A model generated the notes under the pieces. The model was not told where the DNA came from. It searched no databases and saw only the letters and a list, made by a program, of their open reading frames with translations. From contig CAYTNB010000076.1 of the NCBI GenBank assembly GCA_964439085.1, forward strand, positions 1 to 12,153: DNA of 12,153 nt, read 5' to 3'. The position numbers and the translations under genes are program-made. Source of the stretch: JAADIV01 sp964439085 (GTDB lineage: Bacteria > Desulfobacterota > Desulfobulbia > Desulfobulbales > VMSU01). Positions 6,413 to 12,153 of the stretch are shown piece by piece. Every line of letters begins with the position of its first letter. Positions within the stretch are counted from its first letter, which is position 1.

Positions 6413-7622
6413 CAATGAGGTTGTCAAATACACAAGAAACACGCATTGGTCTTATTCTACCATAAAAAATACTAGTTTAATACCCTCAAAATGGTTGTTT
6501 CTAGCCATAATTACAACTCTTTTCTGCTTCACCCCACTGTCACCTTCCCTGGCAGCTGGCAATCTTCTCGTGAAGTCAATCCCCCTTTACACCGCCACAA
6601 CCCAACATTATAGCTGGTTTTTAGAGACAGAATCACGACCAGAACAATTCCAATATTTTCTTAACGGTAAACAAATCACGACCAAAGACGCCAACGCCCA
6701 AAAATACAAGAAAACGCTGCATGTTAGAATATCTCTCAATCCCGGCCGCAACACGATTATCATTAAAACTGGCAAAAAAGCAGTCTTAAACATCGAGGTT
6801 TTCTTTGCGCCCAGCTATGGAAACGGTTCAGTACCGGATGAGGCGCAGACCGTTTATTTTCATACAGTAAATGGCGAGAAAACCTGTCGTCCCTGTCACA
6901 GATTAGATGCCAAAAGAAGCGATGTCCAGCCCAAGGATATCACCAAACAAATTTGTTACCCATGCCATAGTCATAAGTTTGAAGGCTTGGAAGTTCTCCA
7001 TCGGCCGGCCGCAGGACAATGGCGCTGCCTAATCTGCCACCAATATAAAGCTGTCGAAACAGACCTTTCTCCTGATACTCCTATTAAATTCATGGTCAAT
7101 CAGGAGAACGGCGTAGCACCAATATGCTTCAAATGTCACAAGAAAATGCAAAAGAAAATAGATACATTTAAATATGTACATGGCCCAATTGGGATGGGTG
7201 CATGTAATTTATGCCACAACCCGCACGGCTCGCACTTTATACATTTACTGCAAGATAAAATTTCAAAACTGTGTATAGATTGTCATGAGTTTCAGGAAAA
7301 TTTAGAGGAACCTGTCGTCCACCAGGCCATCCGGACAAAGGGTTGCACCGCCTGCCACGACCCTCACGGAAGTATGCAAGATTATCAACTTCTTGCCGGT
7401 CTGAATGATTTATGCTATAAATGCCACCCTAAAATTTTTAAACAAAGAAATGACCACCCGTTGCAAAATCACCCGGTTTCCATCCAGGCGACTCCTGGCA
7501 ACAAAGATAGAAAATTAACCTGTGTGAGTTGCCACAACCCTCATTCGTCAAAATTCGCTCACCTTTTGCCAGTGGCAGATACGATGATGCTTTGTGCCAA
7601 ATGCCATAAGGTATCAGGATAA
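6393..7622 (+). CDS. exported ten-haem cytochrome c with paired CXXCH motifs
   Basis: This 409-residue protein has exactly ten CXXCH haem sites at residues 165-405 (CRPCH, CYPCH, CLICH, CFKCH, CNLCH, CIDCH, CTACH, CYKCH, CVSCH, CAKCH). Several sit in NPHGS, DPHGS or NPHSS contexts typical of the doubled-CXXCH family. The N-terminal part after the signal sequence (about 57-140) is beta-rich and carries LNPGRNTI, parallel to LAPGLNKI in the larger cytochrome at 3446, so the two share an overall plan. The signal peptide (hydrophobic about 34-48, cleavage near SLAA at 55) is preceded by an unusually long 33-residue N-region. I found no later good start codon, so the ATG overlapping the upstream gene by 20 nt is kept. 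It is probably a periplasmic or surface electron carrier working with its operon neighbours. Confidence 0.92.
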   Translation: MNNGGNSNEVVKYTRNTHWSYSTIKNTSLIPSKWLFLAIITTLFCFTPLSPSLAAGNLLVKSIPLYTATTQHYSWFLETESRPEQFQYFLNGKQITTKDANAQKYKKTLHVRISLNPGRNTIIIKTGKKAVLNIEVFFAPSYGNGSVPDEAQTVYFHTVNGEKTCRPCHRLDAKRSDVQPKDITKQICYPCHSHKFEGLEVLHRPAAGQWRCLICHQYKAVETDLSPDTPIKFMVNQENGVAPICFKCHKKMQKKIDTFKYVHGPIGMGACNLCHNPHGSHFIHLLQDKISKLCIDCHEFQENLEEPVVHQAIRTKGCTACHDPHGSMQDYQLLAGLNDLCYKCHPKIFKQRNDHPLQNHPVSIQATPGNKDRKLTCVSCHNPHSSKFAHLLPVADTMMLCAKCHKVSG

Positions 7623-7630
7623 TACCTTAT
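7606..7630 (+). other. hairpin across the stop codon of the ten-haem cytochrome gene
   Basis: ATAAGGTAT (7606-7614) and ATACCTTAT (7622-7630) form a perfect 9-bp stem with a 7-base loop that includes part of the TAA stop. No T-run follows, so it is not a standard intrinsic terminator. It may act as an mRNA-stability or partial attenuation structure before the 113-base gap to the next gene. Confidence 0.35.
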
Positions 7631-7706
7631 AGCGACACGACGATCAGCTTTACAATTCATCTATTAATACTTAATATTGCCGTGATGATATTGAGCATTT
7701 TCTCTT

Positions 7707-7712
7707 TATAAT
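7707..7712 (+). promoter_or_regulatory. possible -10 box upstream of the second thioredoxin-like/TPR gene
   Basis: A perfect TATAAT lies in the 113-base gap ahead of the gene at 7736. The -35 region at the expected distance (GATGAT near 7684-7689) is a poor match, and only about 17 bases would remain for a leader. This is a weak candidate for a secondary promoter inside the locus. Confidence 0.25.
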
Positions 7713-7735
7713 AAAAGTGCCAAAAACTGTTTTTA

Positions 7736-8770
7736 ATGAGTTCGACCTCACTAAATATGCCTTTAATTCGCTTCTTTTTATTATCCATTCTCATCAATAT
7801 GTTTGGGACCTCAACCTGCCTGGCTGCTGATTCCGGTCTTCTGTACTACAAATTAAATACTAAAATTCCCAGCATCAAACTGAAGCAAGTGGACAATGGC
7901 AAGCAAATTATTTTTAATCCCGCCAACGGTAAACCCAGTATTGTAATGTTTTTTTCTATTTCCCCCTCTTTCAGATCAAAAAGAGCTGTTATTCTAGCCA
8001 ATACCTTGGCTGAATTAAATAAAAAATTTAATGACCGGGTAAATGTCTTTGGGATTTATTCTGGCAGTAACATAAGTGAACTGAAGAAATATATAGAAGA
8101 CGGTTTGTTTACCATCCCAATTCTAGACGATTCAAAGCAGAATGTGTACAGAAGATACGGGGTGTTTATGCTGCCCATCGCACTCATCAGTGATGCTACA
8201 GGGCACCTCCAAAGTGTAATTCCATACACTGCCAATATCAACAATATAATTGGCAATAATCTTAAATTACTGCTGGGAGACTGGACACTTGAAAAGTTTA
8301 GGAACTCTCTCGCCATGCCTACAAATTTATCCAAGACCAAAGAAGAAAAAGCCTATATACGGCGGGTAAATTATGGCCGGGTTATGATGACCCGCCGGAT
8401 GTATCCCGCCGCTATGCGTGAGTTTAATACTGCGAGAAAAATCATGCCACAGGCAATTGAGGCATTGATTGGCATGGGGCAGGTACAATTGAAATTAAAG
8501 AGGTGGGGAAAAGCGATAGAGACCTTTAACAAGGCCTTAAAGATCGAAAAGGAGTCTGACAAGGCCTTGGCCGGCCTCGGCTTGGCAATCTACAGAAGCG
8601 GTGATGACAAAAAATCACTGCCTGTATTGGAGAAGGCCTTGATAGCAGAGAGCCAGAGTGTAGAAGTAGTAATTTCTCTGGCTGATATTTATGAGAAAAA
8701 CGGTAATATTCCCAAAGCAATTCGTCTCAACAAGCTGGCAATAAGCCTTCTACTGCAAAGATTTCAGTAA
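7736..8770 (+). CDS. exported thioredoxin-fold/TPR protein without cysteines (second copy)
   Basis: This 344-residue protein is homologous along its whole length to the product of the gene at 5369. Shared stretches include GKPSIVMFFS, FGIYS, YGVFMLPIAL, VIPYT.NI, NLKLLLGDWT, YIRRVNYGRVM, the TPR block beginning MYPAAMREF, and RLNKLAIS at the end. The signal peptide ends near TCLAA (residues 27-31). The thioredoxin fold covers about 40-190 and TPRs about 205-340. The usual CPPC site reads SPSF (76-79), and the mature chain again has no cysteine. The parallel loss in both copies suggests the fold is kept for binding rather than redox catalysis, which is inference. An alternative start at Met8 (7757) would give a more typical signal peptide; neither start has a clear ribosome binding site. 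The stop lies 9 bases from the stop of the convergent diguanylate cyclase gene. Confidence 0.85.
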   Translation: MSSTSLNMPLIRFFLLSILINMFGTSTCLAADSGLLYYKLNTKIPSIKLKQVDNGKQIIFNPANGKPSIVMFFSISPSFRSKRAVILANTLAELNKKFNDRVNVFGIYSGSNISELKKYIEDGLFTIPILDDSKQNVYRRYGVFMLPIALISDATGHLQSVIPYTANINNIIGNNLKLLLGDWTLEKFRNSLAMPTNLSKTKEEKAYIRRVNYGRVMMTRRMYPAAMREFNTARKIMPQAIEALIGMGQVQLKLKRWGKAIETFNKALKIEKESDKALAGLGLAIYRSGDDKKSLPVLEKALIAESQSVEVVISLADIYEKNGNIPKAIRLNKLAISLLLQRFQ

Positions 8771-8779
8771 GATAGCAAA

Positions 8780-11167
8780 TCACGATGCAGCCACAGCCTG
8801 GTTTCGGCCATGTTCCTTGGCCTGATAAAGAGCATCGTCAGCCGCCTTCAGGACTACATCAGGGTCTTTTCCATGCTTGGGATAGAAAGCGGCACCGAGC
8901 GAAATATTCACATGGAAGTTGTGCTCATGGTATTTTATTCTTAATTTTTCATCCACATGTTTCCTGATCATTTCAGCCCGATCAATGGCCATCTTTTCGG
9001 GTGGCCCAGGCAGGATAATCACAAATTCCTCTCCGCCATAACGGCAAACCACATCCTCCTTCCGCACATTAGCCTGTAGCACCCTGGCTAATTCAATCAG
9101 CACCAAATCCCCGGCATCATGGCCGTAGGTGTCATTGAATTTCTTGAAGAAATCCACATCCAGCATAATCACCCCAACAGGCTCTCCCTTACGCTCTGCC
9201 TGCTGAAATTCGCGGGCCATTGTTTCCTCCATATAACGTCGGTTGAACAGGCCGGTCAGTCCATCACGCACCGAAAGATGTTGTAAACGGATCATCAATT
9301 TAATATTAGCCAGGGCCATGGCAACATGATCGATAACCGCGGCAGACAAACTCCGCATATGGGCAATTTTTTCAGTTCTTTTTACATTGGCGGAACTGGC
9401 GAATTCTCCAAACTCATCTTCCAGGCATTGCAAATAAATCATCCCCAGAAGTTGGTTTTTACCTTTCAGCGGCAGACAAAGGGACAAATGCTGTTCGGAA
9501 GGCCGGCCAATGTGATTACAGATCTCGCCATCACCTGGTCTCTCACATACAAATATTTCATCCTTACTTATCGCCAAGCAGTCCTCAACAGCCATTTTCT
9601 CTTGTTCGGCCTGATAACCTCCCCAGCTCAACACTGGCACAAGCTCATATCCACCAGAATCTGCCATAGCCAACATTCCGGCAGCATTTGGGAAAAGCAT
9701 GGTCATAAAATCAGCCACAACAGGATAGACATCCTCTATTGAATCGCACATCTGCAACTGTTCAGACAGTAAATTCAAGTAGGTAATTTCTTCATTATGC
9801 TGCTCAAGTTGACCGACAATCAGAGTCAGCTCATCATTGGCACCATTCAGTTCCTTGGTTCGAACCATAACCTTATGATCTAATTCCTCGATATTGGCTC
9901 GTAACCGATCAACCATACGATTAAAGGCTCTGCCCAAAATTCCGAGTTCATCCTTTCCATGAACCTCACAACGAGCCAGCAAATCTCCATCCTCTACCTG
10001 ACCTGCGACGATAGAGAGTTTACGAATAGGCATCAGTAGTCGTCCCATCAACAAGGCAACGATAAAGATGGACATAAATACAACCACCCCGGCAATGATA
10101 ATAATTTTGTCTCTGAGCAAATTCGAGCTGGCATTCAGTTCGTCCTTGTATACTGACGCAACTATATACCAATCAAATCCCTTAACATGCTTGACCCAAT
10201 CTATCCGATCATAAATATAATGACTTTTATCAGAGGGTTTATTCCACTTATAGGATAGTTTATGGCTACTAGAATGGGAGGCTGCAATCAGATCATCAAC
10301 CAATTTATTTTTAGTAGATGGATTGATCAATTTTGACATATCTGAATTTTCCAATTTCTTATCTGGATGGATTATAACATTGTTCCAGGAATCAAATATG
10401 TAAAGATAACCAGTCTTACCAATGGTAATGGCTCCCAATATCTGCCTTAACTCCTCAATCATCCTTTCCTTACGGACCAGGATCTCGGCCTGCAAATCAT
10501 CGATATAGACCCCCGTGCCAATTACCCATTCCCATTGCGGAAATACTCTGGCATATGACAATTTTTCAGCGGGAAGATCGGAGTCTGGCCTCTGCCACCA
10601 ATACGAATGATATCCCTCCCCCTTTTCAATGGATTTCTGAATCAAGGGAGTTAGGACATAATTACCAAAAACATCCCTTACCTCAGAGAAATCCTCCATA
10701 TTCATTTTGGGATTGGGATGAGACAAATAATAGCCATTATAGTCCGCCACCCAGACGAAATTCTCATTATCCTTCCCGTATTTAAACTTCTTAAGCTCTT
10801 CCAGAGCCGACATTTGGGCCTGATCTTCATTAATAAGTCCTTCCTGCACTTGAGCATATTTGTTTTTCAAATATGTCTCAGTGAACAAGGTAATATTCTT
10901 CATCTCACGCTTGTACGCTGCAATTACCGATTTTTTATAGGCCTCTGTACCAGAATAATTTGAAGCAATCAAACTGTGAATGTCATTCAGGTTGGTTTGG
11001 ACGGATTTTTCTTCCAGGGAATAAACCAGAGTTCTCAGAAAGGGCACGGCAAAGAAATATACTGCCAAAGCAAATCCCAACATAGTCAAAATAATAGGGG
11101 CCAGAAAACGTCGAAATAACGGCGATGTAATAATACTGCCGGGCTGTTTTATTTTTTCATACGACAT
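8780..11167 (-). CDS. membrane-bound double-Cache/HAMP/GAF diguanylate cyclase
   Basis: This 795-residue sensor enzyme has a first transmembrane helix at about 20-45 and a periplasmic region with two Cache-type domains (about 135-225 with FVWVADYNGYYLSHPNPKMN and WVIGTGVYIDDL; about 245-345 with KTGYLYIFDSWNNVIIHPD). A second helix lies at about 353-377, HAMP at about 374-428, a coiled coil to about 460, a GAF-like domain at about 465-625 and a GGDEF domain at about 628-792. The catalytic site is intact (GGEEF at 711-715, LDVDFFKKFNDTYGHDAGD at 669-687), and R702-K-E-D705 forms the RxxD inhibitory site, so active, product-inhibited synthesis of c-di-GMP is predicted. Cache domains usually sense small extracellular ligands; the ligand here is unknown. 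The leader has a purine-rich AAAGGGG about 13 bases before the ATG. The gene is convergent with the cytochrome locus. Confidence 0.94.
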   Translation of the reverse strand: MSYEKIKQPGSIITSPLFRRFLAPIILTMLGFALAVYFFAVPFLRTLVYSLEEKSVQTNLNDIHSLIASNYSGTEAYKKSVIAAYKREMKNITLFTETYLKNKYAQVQEGLINEDQAQMSALEELKKFKYGKDNENFVWVADYNGYYLSHPNPKMNMEDFSEVRDVFGNYVLTPLIQKSIEKGEGYHSYWWQRPDSDLPAEKLSYARVFPQWEWVIGTGVYIDDLQAEILVRKERMIEELRQILGAITIGKTGYLYIFDSWNNVIIHPDKKLENSDMSKLINPSTKNKLVDDLIAASHSSSHKLSYKWNKPSDKSHYIYDRIDWVKHVKGFDWYIVASVYKDELNASSNLLRDKIIIIAGVVVFMSIFIVALLMGRLLMPIRKLSIVAGQVEDGDLLARCEVHGKDELGILGRAFNRMVDRLRANIEELDHKVMVRTKELNGANDELTLIVGQLEQHNEEITYLNLLSEQLQMCDSIEDVYPVVADFMTMLFPNAAGMLAMADSGGYELVPVLSWGGYQAEQEKMAVEDCLAISKDEIFVCERPGDGEICNHIGRPSEQHLSLCLPLKGKNQLLGMIYLQCLEDEFGEFASSANVKRTEKIAHMRSLSAAVIDHVAMALANIKLMIRLQHLSVRDGLTGLFNRRYMEETMAREFQQAERKGEPVGVIMLDVDFFKKFNDTYGHDAGDLVLIELARVLQANVRKEDVVCRYGGEEFVIILPGPPEKMAIDRAEMIRKHVDEKLRIKYHEHNFHVNISLGAAFYPKHGKDPDVVLKAADDALYQAKEHGRNQAVAAS

Positions 11168-11481
11168 TTGTAAGTTTCTACCCCTTTAAAAACACCCAGC
11201 TAATTTCTGTAACAATTATGTTCCACCCCTTCCGGAGTCTATGATTACGCAGATTCTATGCTCACCCGGAGTCTCCGGAATAGGCCAATAAGCGAATACT
11301 ATGAATATGGGGTACCCCCAGTAATAAAAAGTTTACATTAATATATGGGCAATGTACAAAAGAATTTTGTGTTATTAAGCTAAATGATTTATTATTTCCC
11401 GGTGTCTATTAAAGAAAGTACTTTTAAGAAACCAAAGCAGGATGGATTCAATACATTTTGTGTATAAATCTGATCAGGTGA
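11168..11481. other. non-coding divergent intergenic region
   Basis: These 314 bases separate the minus-strand diguanylate cyclase gene from the plus-strand membrane protein gene, so promoters for both should lie here. I see no convincing gene, no riboswitch consensus and no clear -35/-10 pair. Visible structures are the inverted repeat at 11230-11280 and a 10-base palindrome GGGGTACCCC at 11309-11318. The rest is AT-rich. Confidence 0.6.
11230..11280. repeat. inverted repeat with internal direct repeat
   Basis: TTCCGGAG (11230-11237) is inverted as CTCCGGAA (11273-11280). Inside, CCGGAGTCT occurs twice in direct orientation (11232-11240 and 11266-11274). Read on the minus strand it contains AGACTCCGG, which resembles the AGACTCCGA end of the repeats at 1-29 and 939-965, so it may be a diverged relative. 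It could also serve as a regulatory site for either divergent gene. Confidence 0.45.
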
Positions 11482-11841
11482 ATGACAAAAAAATCCCCAA
11501 TCCGAGCTATTCTTGCCATTTTTATTGGTTTCCTGCATGATTTTGCCGCCGGTTGCTGGGCAGCCAGTGTTTTGGCAGTCTACTGGCTTAACCAACAAAA
11601 TCTTACATTTGATCTGCTGAATGCTATCCTTGGCCTGAAAAAACAATTTTTCTACGCCGGTCTACTGGCAATCACCGTGATAATGGCTACTGGCGCTGGC
11701 CGTTCCTTTACCTATGTAAATAATGTCTATGGCAAAACACATGAAAATAAACGTCGCACTATGCTCGTAGTTAAACACATTATTCTGCTTATTATTTTTG
11801 GCATAGGCACCTATTGGCAATACACCATGACCTTTAAATAA
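11482..11841 (+). CDS. small integral membrane protein of unknown function
   Basis: This 119-residue protein has about three hydrophobic segments: about 8-36 (containing H19-D20 and an AAGCWAAS turn), about 55-72, and about 95-117 (containing H99, FGIGTYWQY). Between the last two lies a polar, basic loop with GAGRSFTYVNNVYGKTHENKRR. I do not recognise a named family. The His residues in two membrane helices could ligate haem or a metal, but this is speculative. It is probably co-transcribed with the radical SAM gene that begins 11 bases after its stop. AGGTG lies almost against the ATG, so the translation signal is weak. The gene is complete and of ordinary composition. Confidence 0.7.
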   Translation: MTKKSPIRAILAIFIGFLHDFAAGCWAASVLAVYWLNQQNLTFDLLNAILGLKKQFFYAGLLAITVIMATGAGRSFTYVNNVYGKTHENKRRTMLVVKHIILLIIFGIGTYWQYTMTFK

Positions 11842-11852
11842 TCCCTTTAACT

Positions 11853-12153
11853 ATGACCATTAAACGAATCTCACTTATTACCCCACCCTATCATGCCGGA
11901 GTCGTTGAGGCCGCCGGAACCTGGCTGAATCTTGGTTTTGTCTATATCGCTGGGGCGTTGCGTTGTAGGGGGTATGAAGTGGATTATTACGATGCGATGA
12001 GCCTCTGGCATGACTGGCCTGATATTCAGGCCCGAATTATAGATTTTTCCCCCCAAGTGGTGGCATCTACCGCCTTTACAGCCTCAGCGCCAGATGCTGT
12101 AAAACTGCTGGAACTTGTCAAACAAATCGATCCGGACATCGTCACCATCCTGG
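11853..12153 (+). CDS. B12-binding radical SAM protein, BchE-like, 5' part only
   Basis: The reading frame opens at the ATG at 11853 and runs through the right edge without a stop, giving 100 residues. The fragment begins MTIKRISLITPPYH and continues with LGFVYIAGALRCRGYEVDYYDA, PDIQARIIDFSPQVVASTAFTAS and a VKQIDPDIVTIL strand. This is the Rossmann-like cobalamin-binding domain that precedes the radical SAM core in the BchE-type family (anaerobic magnesium-protoporphyrin IX monomethyl ester cyclase and relatives). The CxxxCxxC iron-sulfur motif would lie beyond the window, so the catalytic class is inferred from the N-terminal domain alone. The family does many oxygen-independent methyl transfers and ring closures, so BchE function itself is not claimed. 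It follows the small membrane protein gene closely, suggesting an operon. Confidence 0.75.
   Translation, partial: MTIKRISLITPPYHAGVVEAAGTWLNLGFVYIAGALRCRGYEVDYYDAMSLWHDWPDIQARIIDFSPQVVASTAFTASAPDAVKLLELVKQIDPDIVTIL

Noticed and set aside
9326..9742. Plus-strand open frame of 138 codons
   Set aside because: It lies entirely within the well-supported minus-strand diguanylate cyclase gene and its translation shows no family features.

Overview
The window looks like a chromosomal segment from an anaerobic, cytochrome-rich Desulfobacterota-type bacterium, plausibly in or near the Desulfobulbales or Geobacter-like lineages. The grounds are AT-rich DNA, exported multiheme c-type cytochromes of the paired-CXXCH kind, a strong c-di-GMP signalling complement, and the start of an anaerobic-type B12-binding radical SAM gene resembling the BchE group. 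The lineage is inferred from gene content only; there is no rRNA or tRNA gene and no phage or plasmid hallmark gene.

Layout. Positions 1-786 hold a DUF523 gene (minus) back to back with an FtsB/DivIC-like cell-division gene (plus). Positions 787-1096 hold no gene but a cluster of repeats: a long imperfect inverted repeat, a second copy of a short repeat also seen at the window's left edge, and a perfect 13-bp-stem palindrome. Next, on the minus strand, is an orphan response regulator with receiver, PAS, GGDEF and EAL domains (1097-3220). Divergent from it is a four-gene cytochrome locus on the plus strand (3446-8770). It contains a cytochrome with 16 possible haem sites, a thioredoxin-fold/TPR protein, a ten-haem cytochrome and a second thioredoxin-fold/TPR protein. 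A membrane-anchored double-Cache/HAMP/GAF/GGDEF diguanylate cyclase follows on the minus strand (8780-11167), convergent with the locus. After a non-coding stretch with an inverted repeat come a small His-containing membrane protein and the 5' part of the radical SAM gene, which runs off the window.

How the genes may work together. The central locus is the most interesting part. It is a twice-repeated pair of an exported multiheme cytochrome (N-terminal beta-rich domain plus paired CXXCH haem domain) followed by an exported thioredoxin-like/TPR protein. In both thioredoxin-like proteins the mature chain contains no cysteine at all: the position of the redox CPPC is HPNF in one and SPSF in the other. 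They are therefore unlikely to be thiol reductases, and more likely to be structural or assembly partners of the cytochromes. This is inference. The locus lies between a predicted c-di-GMP phosphodiesterase (intact EAL, altered GGDEF) and a predicted active diguanylate cyclase (GGEEF with an inhibitory RxxD site), so c-di-GMP control of the electron-transfer locus is a reasonable but unproven idea. A 139-bp miniature-transposon-like inverted repeat sits exactly at the stop codon of the first cytochrome, flanked by a TAA repeat.
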